A DNA stretch of 64,000 nucleotides from Lachnoclostridium sp. An76 (GTDB taxonomy: Bacteria; Bacillota; Clostridia; Lachnospirales; Lachnospiraceae): assembly GCF_002161355.1 (NCBI RefSeq), contig NZ_NFHL01000003.1:248001-312000 (forward strand), given 5' to 3'. The position numbers and the translations under genes are program-made. The notes beneath the pieces are model-generated. The model searched no databases and was not told the DNA's origin. It saw only the letters and a list, made by a program, of their open reading frames with translations. Positions 1 through 8,525 of the stretch are shown here, piece by piece (the first letter of the stretch is position 1; every line of letters begins with the position of its first letter).

Positions 1-2521
1 CCGCATCAGGAACGATTTCACCATTTTCATCTTCAACGCTGACAGTAATATAGCTCAGCTCTGTGCCGTCAGCCGCGATCTCTGTACGGTCGGCCTCTGC
101 ATCCAGCTTAGCCTCATCTCCGGTCGTCGTCACATAAGTACGTCCTTCAACCTGGTCGAGATCGATCGCATTGCCTTCTGCGTCCCATGCCTCTGCGGAA
201 ATGGTTCCTTCTTCAAACGGTACATTCCATGTCAGATAGAGATTCTTATGGGCGGTTCCGTTTGCGCCTTCTCCCTCATAAATCTGATAGGTATATCCCG
301 CATCCGTAGTCTTTGTCGTAAATTCCTTTGTTCCAAGATCCTTTACTTCTCCGTCTGCAGTAGTAAGCGTCAGTTTTACTTTCGCTGCATCTGTATATAC
401 AACGACCGGAACTTCTCCGCTTCCGTTTGTTGTCACGACATCTTCATTCCATGCAGGAAGAATATGGAGCGTGTCAACGTCGTCGTTCCACTGGCTCTGA
501 TAAAAATAGTAGCTGTCCTTCGGAAGTCCTGCGGTATCAACGATACCGAAATAGGAGTTCTTCGGAGACGGCCAGGATGACACTGCCCCGGTGCTTGTTC
601 CGTTCCACGGTGTAGGCTCGCCGATATAGTCAAAACCTGTCCATACATATTCACCGGCCACGAAATCACGCTGGATCACATCATACCAAGCGCTGCTTGC
701 AAGAGCCCCCCAGCCTACTGCCGAGTTGTCATAAGACGTAAGGTACTTATCTGCCGTCTGTGACGCGCCGCCGTTTCCTAATCTGTCATAAATACCGCGG
801 CTGTTGACCGATGAAGCCGTCTCTGATCCGTAGATAGGCCAGTCCGGACTTGCTTCGTGCTGCGTATCATACTGCGATCCGTTTGTATAGTTGAGTCCTA
901 CTGCACCGCCGGCCTGAGCAAGCGAATCCATAATATTATATGCTGTTCCGGATGTATTACCTTTAACATTATTATCGCCTCTTGTGACAGGCCTTGTCGA
1001 ATCAAGCTCCTGAGCCCATGCGATCAGCTTGCTCTGTGCATCTGCATAAGTCTGGTTAAGACCATAGGCTGTTCCTTCCTGCACCTCGTTTCCGAGAGAC
1101 CACATAATCACGGAAGGAGCATTCTGTCCTCTCTTGATCATGGCGGTCAGATCGAACTGCGCCCATGTCATTCCTGATTCTGCCCCGATGATTTCGTTAC
1201 CGTCATCAATTGTCTGGTCAAACCATACAGAATAGTCATTGGAATTGCCGTTTTTCGGATACATCCAGCCGTCGAACGCCTCATCGATCACAAGGATTCC
1301 CTGCTCGTTGCACGCCTCGATCAGCTCATCAGACGCCGGGTTGTGTGTTACGCGGATGGAGTTGCATCCCATCTCTTTCAGGATTTTCACCTGACGGTTG
1401 ATCGCATCCTCCCATGCCTCTGCTCCAAGGGCTCCCTGATCGTGGTGCATGCAGACGCCCTTCAGCTTCATATTCTCTCCGTTTAATGAGAAACCTGTAT
1501 TGGCATCAAGCTTAAAATAGCGGTAACCAAATTCTGTGTCATATGTATCGACAACAGTGTCACCAACCTTCACTTTTGTTCTCACAGTATAGAGTGCCGG
1601 GTTATCGGATGTGTCCCACAGTGTCGGATTATTTACCGGTACTGTTGCATCGATATCTGCGCTCGCGCCGGCAGCTACTTCTACAGCCTCTGTCGTCACA
1701 GTTCCGATGCTGTCCTCTGCATCTCCGTCTTTCGGGAATACAGTATGTGTAAGTGTTACATTCTGTGCTTCTGCGGAATCATTTACCACAGTTGTGCTGA
1801 CGTTCGTGCTTACCGTGCCGCCAGCTTCTTCCTCCAGGTTCGGAGTCTCGATCTTTGTTCCGTACAGATCGACATGTACCGGATCTGTGATCGTCAGATC
1901 CACGCTCCTGTAGATACCGCTTCCTGAATACCAGCGGCTGGACGGAGTCTGGTGATTTACCTTTACAGTGATCACATTGTCTCCGCCGTAATTTACATAA
2001 TCAGTAATATCGAAGGAGAACGGTGTGTATCCGTAAGGATGGCTTCCGACCTCATGGCCGTTTACCCAGATCGTAGAATTCATGTAAACTCCGCCGAAAT
2101 CAATCCGAATCCTCTTGCCTTCCGCACTGCTGTCAACGGTAAAGTTCTTCCTGTACCATCCGGTTCCTCCCGGAAGATAGCCGCTTTCAGCCTCCCCTGA
2201 TTTGGTGTATTCCTGCTCAATACTGTAATCATGAGGCAGGTTCACCTGCTCCCAGCCCGAGTCGTTAAAACCCGGATCCTGTGCGCCGGAAGCGTCGCCC
2301 ATATAGAACTTCCAGTTATCACTGAAATTCTCCGAGCGCGTTGTCCCGGTGTAATTATTCACATACACTGCTTCCGGGTCCGAGCTCATCTGGACGCCTG
2401 AGTCTGAACCGACCTTAACGGACGGTCCCGCTGCCAGTGCCATGGACGGGATGATCATCCCCGCCGCCAGCGCTGCCGCGATGACTGCTGCACCTTTTCT
2501 TTTTAAGTCATTTTTTTTCAT
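1..2521 (-). CDS. Secreted GH2 beta-galactosidase (3' end outside window)
   Basis: The reading frame is open from the ATG at 2519-2521 to the window edge, so about 840 residues are visible and the C-terminus is missing. Residues 1-30 form a signal peptide (MKKNDLKRKG, hydrophobic core, cleavage near ALAAG). Next come the jelly-roll, immunoglobulin-like and TIM-barrel domains of glycoside hydrolase family 2. The acid/base Glu is E479 in SLGNE and the nucleophile is E567 in YGSET. After the barrel a DUF4982-like segment (LHILPAWN) and a further Ig/invasin-like domain begin. The enzyme should release terminal beta-galactosyl residues outside the cell; any cell-wall anchor would lie off-window. 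The Shine-Dalgarno is weak: GGAGG lies about 30 nt upstream and only AAAAAAGG abuts the ATG. GH2 membership is sure; a beta-glucuronidase specificity cannot be ruled out. Confidence 0.93.
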   Translation of the reverse strand, partial: MKKNDLKRKGAAVIAAALAAGMIIPSMALAAGPSVKVGSDSGVQMSSDPEAVYVNNYTGTTRSENFSDNWKFYMGDASGAQDPGFNDSGWEQVNLPHDYSIEQEYTKSGEAESGYLPGGTGWYRKNFTVDSSAEGKRIRIDFGGVYMNSTIWVNGHEVGSHPYGYTPFSFDITDYVNYGGDNVITVKVNHQTPSSRWYSGSGIYRSVDLTITDPVHVDLYGTKIETPNLEEEAGGTVSTNVSTTVVNDSAEAQNVTLTHTVFPKDGDAEDSIGTVTTEAVEVAAGASADIDATVPVNNPTLWDTSDNPALYTVRTKVKVGDTVVDTYDTEFGYRYFKLDANTGFSLNGENMKLKGVCMHHDQGALGAEAWEDAINRQVKILKEMGCNSIRVTHNPASDELIEACNEQGILVIDEAFDGWMYPKNGNSNDYSVWFDQTIDDGNEIIGAESGMTWAQFDLTAMIKRGQNAPSVIMWSLGNEVQEGTAYGLNQTYADAQSKLIAWAQELDSTRPVTRGDNNVKGNTSGTAYNIMDSLAQAGGAVGLNYTNGSQYDTQHEASPDWPIYGSETASSVNSRGIYDRLGNGGASQTADKYLTSYDNSAVGWGALASSAWYDVIQRDFVAGEYVWTGFDYIGEPTPWNGTSTGAVSSWPSPKNSYFGIVDTAGLPKDSYYFYQSQWNDDVDTLHILPAWNEDVVTTNGSGEVPVVVYTDAAKVKLTLTTADGEVKDLGTKEFTTKTTDAGYTYQIYEGEGANGTAHKNLYLTWNVPFEEGTISAEAWDAEGNAIDLDQVEGRTYVTTTGDEAKLDAEADRTEIAADGTELSYITVSVEDENGEIVPDA

Positions 2522-2628
2522 CCTTTTTTCGGACAAATACTTTTTCTAGTCCTTTTCCTCCATTTCCCTTTTATTTTACACAACCGCAGTTTTCCTAATT
2601 TTGCAGAGAATACTGCCATTATGTAATT

Positions 2629-2657
2629 ACTATCCTATATTGTAACATTTCTGTAAA
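2629..2657 (-). promoter_or_regulatory. Candidate sigma-A promoter of the GH2 gene
   Basis: On the minus strand TTTACA (2652-2657) is followed after 17 nt by GATAGT (2629-2634), in an AT-rich stretch about 110 nt upstream of the GH2 start. The -35 is good and the -10 mediocre. The 338-nt gap 2522-2859 otherwise holds only the terminator at 2801-2839. Confidence 0.35.
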
Positions 2658-2800
2658 TTTTTTCCTATTTAATTATGAACAGCTCATAAAGATTCATTAA
2701 TACTCCCAATTTTTACACTCTGTTTTCTGATTTAAGCACATTTTTTTGTGCAAAACATCAAAATTTTAACTTCAAGTTATCATCTTTAGCAAAACATACA

Positions 2801-2839
2801 TTAAAAGAGCCACCGCGCTCATACCTGGCGCGGCAGCTC
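2801..2839 (-). terminator. Terminator after the sucrose hydrolase gene
   Basis: Read on the minus strand, a 12-bp stem (GAGCTGCCGCGC pairing with GCGCGGTGGCTC, two G-U pairs, 9-nt loop) is followed by TTTTAATG. It lies 20 nt after the GH32 stop codon. Confidence 0.85.
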
Positions 2840-2859
2840 CCTATACTCTGGTCTCTCAT

Positions 2860-4398
2860 TCACGATCTGATTTCGATCACTTTAAATTTTATCTCTGCGT
2901 CTCCGGCTTCCACACGGACGCATGCTCTCTCAGGATAATATCTTGTCGTAAATACATACTCTCCATTATTTAAGAATACTTCCACTGAAGATACATCCGC
3001 CAGGATCCTTACGCTTTCCAGCCGTTCAAGTTCAACGTACCGGAGCCCTCTCCCGGCTGACGCGGATCCTTTCTCCCGGCTTAAGAACCTCATCTCAAAC
3101 CTTCCGTCCGTGTATTCCAGCACGAGCTCTTCCGCGAGCACTGCGCGGAATCGGTTCCCGGATATGCGGTCCACGGACATATCATAAACCTGGTATCCTT
3201 CTATCAGGAATGGTTCTGAAATAGAACCTTTTCCCTTTTCAGCCGCCGCGATCTCCCGCTCTCTTTCCTCCAGCTCCCTGACCGGACGCTGGAGCACCTT
3301 CCCGTCTTCCACGAAGATTTCTCTGGGGAAGGTGAAGCAGTGCTGCCACCCGTTCTCTATGGTAGGATTGGTATACTCCTCGCAGTCCGGCATGCCCATC
3401 CAGCCGATCTGGATCCGCCTGCCGTCCTCTGTCTCAAAACTCTGCGGCGCGTAATAGTCGAATCCATAGTCCCAGAGCCTGTACTCTGACAGCCTGTATC
3501 CCGGATGCCGGTCCGCCGGCTGCGCGGATCCCGGCTGGCTGCCCCCCGGCTGCACAGCTCCCGGCTGGCTGTCTGCTGGCTGTCCGGCCGCGTCCAGGAT
3601 GTCACCTTCCACCAGGAAATACCCTGACTGGTACACATTCCGGTCTTCCCACACGCCGCCTTCCAGCCCCTGTACGGACGCGGAGAGCAGCTTCACCCCG
3701 TTCACCTCAAAGTAATCCGGGCATTCCCACATATATCCGAAGGGCTCCTCTGTCTCTACCCTGCTGTGGAGCGTCCAGTTTACCCTGTCCGCTGACCGGA
3801 AGATCAGCGCCTGCCCTGTATCCGCTTTCGTCCTTGCTCCCTGTATCATATAGTAGAGTCCCTGCTCTTTCCATACCTTGGGGTCCCTGACATGGAGGGT
3901 CAGGTCTGACGGATAGTCTGCATTTCTCATAAGGAGCTGCTTTGGCCCGAAGCTCTGCCCGTCCCGGCTCGTCACGAGGACGGTGTTTGCCTCGCGCCCG
4001 GTATTTACATAATCATAGTCCGCCCGGTCTTCCAGCTTTACATTTCCCGTATAATACACGTACATCACGCCGTCCTCTGTGAAGGCGGAGCCTGAGTACA
4101 CGCCGTGGCAGTCAAAGGGCTGATCCGGATAAAGGACCGCTCCCTGGTATTCCCACCTGACCATGTCCCGGCTCGTGCAGTGCCCCCACATCTTGACTCC
4201 GCCCTCAGCGTGAAACGGTGAGTATTGGAAATAGGCGTGGAAGACGCCGCCGAACTGGCAGAGACCGTTCGGGTCATTCAGCCACCCTGTCGGGGGCATC
4301 AGATGGATCTCCTGCCGGAACCGGCTGTCCGCAGCCGACGGTTTCTCTGCCTCCGCTTTTTCTGTAAGTCTGATCAAATCCCTTGTCAGTGCGTTCAT
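2860..4398 (-). CDS. scrB: GH32 sucrose-6-phosphate hydrolase / beta-fructosidase
   Basis: Cytoplasmic glycoside hydrolase family 32 enzyme that should split sucrose-6-phosphate, made by the upstream PTS permease, into glucose-6-phosphate and fructose. All three GH32 signatures are present: WLNDPNG with the nucleophile Asp near the N-terminus, RDPK with the transition-state Asp, and ECPD with the acid/base Glu. I place the start at the ATG at 4396-4398 (MNALTRDL, 512 residues) because GGGAG lies 8 nt upstream; the frame stays open to a GTG at 4446 without a better ribosome site. An unusual Gln-Pro-rich pentapeptide repeat (residues about 272-301) interrupts the C-terminal part. The gene lies 69 nt after scrA and ends in a good terminator, so the two form an operon. 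Confidence 0.92.
   Translation of the reverse strand: MNALTRDLIRLTEKAEAEKPSAADSRFRQEIHLMPPTGWLNDPNGLCQFGGVFHAYFQYSPFHAEGGVKMWGHCTSRDMVRWEYQGAVLYPDQPFDCHGVYSGSAFTEDGVMYVYYTGNVKLEDRADYDYVNTGREANTVLVTSRDGQSFGPKQLLMRNADYPSDLTLHVRDPKVWKEQGLYYMIQGARTKADTGQALIFRSADRVNWTLHSRVETEEPFGYMWECPDYFEVNGVKLLSASVQGLEGGVWEDRNVYQSGYFLVEGDILDAAGQPADSQPGAVQPGGSQPGSAQPADRHPGYRLSEYRLWDYGFDYYAPQSFETEDGRRIQIGWMGMPDCEEYTNPTIENGWQHCFTFPREIFVEDGKVLQRPVRELEEREREIAAAEKGKGSISEPFLIEGYQVYDMSVDRISGNRFRAVLAEELVLEYTDGRFEMRFLSREKGSASAGRGLRYVELERLESVRILADVSSVEVFLNNGEYVFTTRYYPERACVRVEAGDAEIKFKVIEIRS
3496..3585 (-). repeat. In-frame 6 x 15-bp tandem repeat inside scrB
   Basis: Six consecutive 15-bp units encode pentapeptides GQPAD, SQPGA, VQPGG, SQPGS, AQPAD and RHPGY, exactly 90 bp. 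The consensus is xQPxx. The block sits between the GDILDAA and RLSEYRLWDY segments of the hydrolase and is not part of the GH32 core. Confidence 0.85.
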
Positions 4399-4467
4399 AT
4401 CCATTCTCCCTGTCTGTATTATCAATCTGATCGGTTGCTTTTTCACTGTGCGGTCTGCTCAGTGACT

Positions 4468-6375
4468 CTATTTTTTCAGCGTCATGACCGGATCGTCTGT
4501 GCCGACTGCCCCGGGCGCTGCCTTTTCCACTTCGGAATACTCATCCGCATTGGTGAGGATGACCATCGTAGCCGCCGGATACCCTTCCGCGCGGATCGTA
4601 TCCAGGTCTGCCTCTATGAGCACGTCTCCCGCGCGGACCTGCTGTCCGTCTGATACTTTCTTTGTAAATCCTTTTCCGCCCAGCTTCACGGTGTCCACCC
4701 CGATATGGATCAGCAGCTCGCCGCCACTTTTTGTGGCAATGCACACCGCATGTCCTGTATCGAATACATTGATCACCTCGCCGTCGCACGGGGATACGAC
4801 CCTGCCGTCCTCCGGCTCTACCGCCACAGTCGTGCCCAGCATTTCAGAGGAGAATGTCTCGTCGCTCACTTCAGAAAGGGGGATGATCCGCCCCCTGACA
4901 GGACTCTTTACTGTCTCTTTCTCTGTTCCCGCAGTCTCAGCTGCCGCTGCCCCTGCCGATGCTTTCGCCTCTATGCCGGCTGTCTCTGCCTTCGGCTTCT
5001 GGTCTTTATACATAATGAAAGAGATCACAAACGCAACGCCCACCGCGATCGCCATCTCGATCACGTACTGCACCGGCTGCTCCAGGCAGAGCAGGATCCC
5101 GAAGATACCTGTCACTCCTGTGCCTTTTGCCCCGAGATGTACGAGGGAAGCATACAGGGCTCCGCATCCGCCGCCGATGCATCCCGCGATGAACGGCTTG
5201 AAAAATCTTAAGTTTACACCGAAGATCGCCGGCTCTGTGATCCCCATGAACGCACTCAGAGATGAGGGGAGCGCCAGTGATTTGATCTTCTTATCCCTGG
5301 ACTTGAGTGCCACTGCAAGAGCTGCCGCTCCCTGTGCCACATTTGCCGCGCTTGCCAGCGGGAGCCAGTATGTCACGCCGTACTGCGCGATCTGTCCGAT
5401 ATCAATCGCCGTGTACATCTGATGGATACCGGTCACGACTGTCGGCGCGTACAGGCCGCCCATGATCAGGCTTCCGATGCCGAGCGGAAGAGTGAGCAGC
5501 CACTGGATGCCGCCGAGGATCGCGTTCTCAGCCCAGACGAAGACCGGGCCGATGATGGAAAGTGTGAGGTAACCTGTCACGAACACGCTGACCAGAGGAG
5601 TGACGAAGAGGTCCAGCACCTCCGGCACGATCTTGTGCAGCTTTTTCTCGATCACCGAGAGCAGCCACACCGCGATCACAACCGGGATGACATGTCCCTG
5701 ATAGCCCACCATGTCGATATCATAGAGCCCGAAAAATACGGACTGTGTCTGCTGTACGCCCTCAGTCGCCACGGTGTATGCATTCTGCAGAGCCGGGTTG
5801 ATCATGATCATACCGATGACTGCGCCCAGATACGGGTTCGCGCCGAATGCTTTTGCCGCTGAGAACGCGATCAGGATCTGAAGGAAGGTGTACGCTGTAT
5901 TGCTGAACAGATTTGCGAACACATAGATCGAACTGCTCGTGTCCATGCTGATAAAGCCATTATTGATCATGAAGTCCAGGGAGTTCATGATCCCCATGAG
6001 GAAACCGCTCGCCACGATCGCCGGGATGATCGGTACGAAGATATCTCCCAGCAGTTTGATCGCGCGCATGAATACATTCTGCTTCTGCGCTGCCGCCTCC
6101 TTTGCCTCTGCCTTTGAGCTGGCAGTGATGCCCGCGATGGCGATGAACTCGTCAAACACCTTGTTGACCGTCCCTGTGCCGAGGATGATCTGGAGCTGCC
6201 CGGACGCCTCGAACACGCCTTTCACCCCGTCAATATTCTCGATCGCTCCCTTGTCTGCCCTGCTGTTATCCGCGATAACGAGCCGCAGCCTGGTCGCACA
6301 GTGTGCGGCGGATACGATATTTTTGCTTCCGCCGACCTGATCCAGGATCTCTTGTGCTGTTTTCCTGTAATCCAT
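4468..6375 (-). CDS. scrA: PTS sucrose/beta-glucoside-family EIIBCA permease
   Basis: A 635-residue fused permease with domain order EIIB (residues 1-90), EIIC (about 105-455, some ten membrane segments) and EIIA (about 490-635). The EIIB phosphocysteine is C26 in HCATRLR. The EIIA phosphohistidine lies in LLIHIGVDTV, and the second catalytic-site His is in TGHAVCI. It takes up and phosphorylates a glucoside; sucrose is inferred from the adjacent GH32 hydrolase and LacI regulator, since beta-glucosides use the same family. AAGGAG lies 8 nt before the ATG. An Ala/Glu-rich linker joins EIIC to EIIA. A strong promoter and perfect LacI-type operator precede it. Confidence 0.92.
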   Translation of the reverse strand: MDYRKTAQEILDQVGGSKNIVSAAHCATRLRLVIADNSRADKGAIENIDGVKGVFEASGQLQIILGTGTVNKVFDEFIAIAGITASSKAEAKEAAAQKQNVFMRAIKLLGDIFVPIIPAIVASGFLMGIMNSLDFMINNGFISMDTSSSIYVFANLFSNTAYTFLQILIAFSAAKAFGANPYLGAVIGMIMINPALQNAYTVATEGVQQTQSVFFGLYDIDMVGYQGHVIPVVIAVWLLSVIEKKLHKIVPEVLDLFVTPLVSVFVTGYLTLSIIGPVFVWAENAILGGIQWLLTLPLGIGSLIMGGLYAPTVVTGIHQMYTAIDIGQIAQYGVTYWLPLASAANVAQGAAALAVALKSRDKKIKSLALPSSLSAFMGITEPAIFGVNLRFFKPFIAGCIGGGCGALYASLVHLGAKGTGVTGIFGILLCLEQPVQYVIEMAIAVGVAFVISFIMYKDQKPKAETAGIEAKASAGAAAAETAGTEKETVKSPVRGRIIPLSEVSDETFSSEMLGTTVAVEPEDGRVVSPCDGEVINVFDTGHAVCIATKSGGELLIHIGVDTVKLGGKGFTKKVSDGQQVRAGDVLIEADLDTIRAEGYPAATMVILTNADEYSEVEKAAPGAVGTDDPVMTLKK

Positions 6376-6430
6376 ATTATCTCTCCTTCCCTTTAATTAA
6401 GCGATTTATCTCGCATATGAAATCTATTTT

Positions 6431-6448
6431 TATGAAATCGATTTCATA
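6431..6448. promoter_or_regulatory. Perfect 18-bp LacI-type operator of scrA
   Basis: TATGAAATCGATTTCATA is a perfect palindrome with a central CG, typical of LacI/GalR-family operators. It starts about 10 nt downstream of the scrA -10 box and so covers the start of transcription. A half-site (ATGAAATC) recurs at 6416-6423. Confidence 0.85.
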
Positions 6449-6458
6449 TCTTGTATAA

Positions 6459-6487
6459 ATGATAAGAAAAAACAGAGGATTTGTAAA
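6459..6487 (-). promoter_or_regulatory. scrA promoter
   Basis: On the minus strand TTTACA (6482-6487), a 17-nt spacer and TATCAT (6459-6464) form a near-consensus sigma-A promoter. The operator lies just downstream. Confidence 0.75.
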
Positions 6488-6571
6488 TATGGCATTTTTA
6501 CTGATATTTAATGATTCGATTTGTGCATTATTATATTTAGGGGCTTTTTTCTGTATTCGGGAAAGTAAAAA

Positions 6572-6593
6572 AAAGTAGGGAAATCCCTACTTT
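6572..6593 (+). promoter_or_regulatory. Inverted repeat upstream of the antitoxin gene
   Basis: AAAGTAGGGA and TCCCTACTTT are perfect 10-bp arms separated by AA, ending 28 nt before the antitoxin ATG. It may be an autoregulatory operator, as is common for toxin-antitoxin promoters, or a leader hairpin. Confidence 0.5.
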
Positions 6594-6621
6594 CCATGTT
6601 CCAGAAAGGTGGTGTAAAATC

Positions 6622-6906
6622 ATGTCAATAAATGCGTTTGTAGATAATGCCAAAGTTATGGCAAAAGGACAGATCACAATCCCGAAAGATGTCCGCGATG
6701 TGCTTGGCGTGTCAAATGGTGACAGGGTTACTTTTATCGTGGAAGGAAACACCGTCCGCATTGTCAATTCTGCCGTGTATGCTATGCAGGTTCTTCAGCG
6801 GGAAATGGCTGGAGAAGCAGAACGCGCCGGACTGACCTCGGAAGATGATGTTATGAATCTCGTCAAAGAATTGAGAAATGAGGACGAAAATAAAGCGGAT
6901 ATTTAA
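6622..6906 (+). CDS. AbrB/MazE-family antitoxin-like DNA-binding protein
   Basis: A 94-residue protein whose first half is a swapped-hairpin AbrB/MazE/SpoVT DNA-binding domain (AKGQITIPKDVRDVLGVSNGDRV). The acidic helical tail (residues 60-94) is of the kind that binds a toxin. The family is normally encoded just before a PIN-domain ribonuclease and represses its own promoter as a dimer. Here the partner at 6878-7141 has lost its N-terminal half, so this looks like an orphan antitoxin. AGGTGG precedes the ATG and a palindrome lies upstream. The module sits between scrA and its likely regulator, which suggests local insertion. Confidence 0.85.
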   Translation: MSINAFVDNAKVMAKGQITIPKDVRDVLGVSNGDRVTFIVEGNTVRIVNSAVYAMQVLQREMAGEAERAGLTSEDDVMNLVKELRNEDENKADI

Positions 6907-7141
6907 CAAGAAATTCCCGAACCGCCTGACGGCGCTGGACAAATTTCTTTCCGTCGCATTGCTTACCCTGGAATTAATCCCAGTTCCGGTAGAGAAAGTT
7001 ATGACCGAAACACAAATCAGGGATGTCAATGACCGCCCCATTTTGCGGGCAGCCATTGAAGCGAAAGCAGATGTTCTGCTGACCGGCGATAAGGATTTCT
7101 TAGAGTCCGGCGTGAAAAATCTGTCCGAATTATGGTTATAA
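6878..7141 (+). pseudogene. N-terminally truncated PIN-domain toxin
   Basis: The 87-residue frame overlaps the antitoxin gene by 29 nt. From residue 8 on (RIFNKKFPNRLTALDKFL) it resembles the second half of PIN-family toxins, including IRDVNDRPIL and LLTGDKDFLESG, which carry the C-terminal acidic residues. The N-terminal strand with the first catalytic Asp (usually IDTN) and the mid-domain Glu are absent. An internal deletion appears to have joined the end of the antitoxin gene to mid-toxin. The C-terminus (KNLSELWL) is also short. Ribonuclease activity is very unlikely. Confidence 0.75.
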
Positions 7142-7170
7142 AATAGAGGTAATTGAGAAGCCCTCCGTGG

Positions 7171-8313
7171 CTACATGCGCCCTTCCGAACCCCTGACCAG
7201 CCGGAACCCCAGCTTCATCTCCACAGGGATCTTCTCCCCCCGCTCGATCACATCCAGCAGCAGCTCCGCGCTGCGGATCCCGCTCGTCTTGTACCCGAAG
7301 TGCACCGTAGGTATCCCCCCTGTGGCAGCCTTTAAAAGCTGGTTGTCACCGAACCCGGTGACCGCGATCCTGCAGCTGTCTGCCGAGGCGTCAGCATCCG
7401 GCAGAACGAGCCGGGCCTGAGGCAGGACGGACCGATCCTGCGCCAGGTCAGACCGGTCCTGCGGCAGAGCGGGCTGGTCCTGCTGCAGAGCGGGCCGACC
7501 CTGCAGCAGAGCGGGCTGGTCCTGCGCCAGTCTGATCCCCCGGTCCCGCAGCGCCCGAATCGCCCCCGCGGCGATGGTATCCGTAGCGCATGATATCACG
7601 CCGATGTCCGTCTCTTCATCCAGAAGAGAGAGGGCAGCCTCATATCCTGATTCCGCCCGGAACGCGGATATCCGCACATACTCCTCTTCCAGCTCCCTGC
7701 CCTCTGCTCTCAGGCCTGCGCGGAATCCATCCTCCCTCGCCGCGCCCGCGGCCTTATCTTCCCGCGTGACGCCGATGTAGGCGATATGCTTATGCTTCCC
7801 GCTCAGAGACGCCGCCAGCTTCCCCATTGCCTTTCCGGCGCCGTAATCGTCATGGTATACACAGTTTGCATATTTCGTATTCTGTCCGGTCACGACAACA
7901 GGGATCCGGGCATTTTTGAGAAATCTCCTGTGCTCCGCTGTGATCATGGTCCCGATGAGGATAATCCCGTCCACCGGGTATTTTTCAAATAAGTGGAGAT
8001 ATTCGATCTCTTTTTTCGCATTGTTGTCCGTGCTCGCAAGGAGCATCTGATACCCCCGCGCCGCGAGTACATTGCCGATCCCCTCTGTGACGCGGCTGAT
8101 GCTCTCTGAATTGATCTTTGGTACGACCACTCCGACCAGGCTGGCGCGCTTCGTCCGCAGGGTGCGCGCCTGGGCGGAAGGATGGTACCCGGTCTCTTCG
8201 ATCACTTTTTTGATCTGTGCCCTCTTCTCCTCGCTGATGTAGCCGCCGTTTAAGTAGCGCGATACCGCGGCGCTGGAGACGTTTGCGAGGCGGGCGATTT
8301 CTTTGATGGTCAT
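7171..8313 (-). CDS. scrR: LacI-family regulator of the sucrose genes
   Basis: An N-terminal LacI helix-turn-helix (MTIKEIARLANVSSAAVSRY) is followed by a periplasmic-binding-protein-like effector domain. I prefer the ATG at 8311-8313 (380 residues), which gives the canonical LacI start; AAGGA lies 13 nt upstream, and a GTG at 8352 would add 13 residues. It probably represses scrA-scrB at the palindrome 6431-6448; this is inferred from position. Residues about 262-310 are seven heptapeptide repeats inserted between ALRDRGIR and RIAVTGF, a site where family members have only a few residues. The gene is convergent with the broken toxin. Confidence 0.85.
   Translation of the reverse strand: MTIKEIARLANVSSAAVSRYLNGGYISEEKRAQIKKVIEETGYHPSAQARTLRTKRASLVGVVVPKINSESISRVTEGIGNVLAARGYQMLLASTDNNAKKEIEYLHLFEKYPVDGIILIGTMITAEHRRFLKNARIPVVVTGQNTKYANCVYHDDYGAGKAMGKLAASLSGKHKHIAYIGVTREDKAAGAAREDGFRAGLRAEGRELEEEYVRISAFRAESGYEAALSLLDEETDIGVISCATDTIAAGAIRALRDRGIRLAQDQPALLQGRPALQQDQPALPQDRSDLAQDRSVLPQARLVLPDADASADSCRIAVTGFGDNQLLKAATGGIPTVHFGYKTSGIRSAELLLDVIERGEKIPVEMKLGFRLVRGSEGRM
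7384..7530 (-). repeat. In-frame 7 x 21-bp tandem repeat inside scrR
   Basis: Exactly 147 bp encode seven heptapeptides: LAQDQPA, LLQGRPA, LQQDQPA, LPQDRSD, LAQDRSV, LPQARLV and LPDADAS. The block lies in the effector-binding domain of the LacI protein and does not disrupt the frame. Confidence 0.85.
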
Positions 8314-8468
8314 GATAATGGCAGCTTCCTTCATTTGATCTTTTTTGCTCACTGTAAGGAAATTGTATCACGTATTTTCTTTTCTGTGAACTCCCCATTG
8401 TCCGGATCCAATGGAGATGCATCTGGCAAAATCCCTGCAAAATACTGACAAATCCCTCTCTGTTTCGT

Positions 8469-8497
8469 TTGATTTTGACGAATGCCGGAGTTATAAT
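8469..8497 (+). promoter_or_regulatory. Promoter of the antiporter-kinase pair
   Basis: TTGATT (8469-8474), a 17-nt spacer and TATAAT (8492-8497) lie just upstream of the ribosome site at 8513-8519. The leader would be about 20 nt. Confidence 0.7.
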
Positions 8498-8525
8498 TTT
8501 TATTGGCTTAACGGAGGTGACATTT

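Noticed and set aside
4484..5422. 312-codon plus-strand frame opposite scrA
   Set aside because: The minus strand encodes a complete EIIBCA with all active-site motifs. The opposite frame has only low-complexity Ser/Pro/Ala content, as expected from antisense of a GC-rich gene.
8475..8497. TTGACG (8475-8480) as the -35 of the antiporter promoter
   Set aside because: It is only 11 nt from the TATAAT; TTGATT at 8469 has the proper 17-nt spacing.
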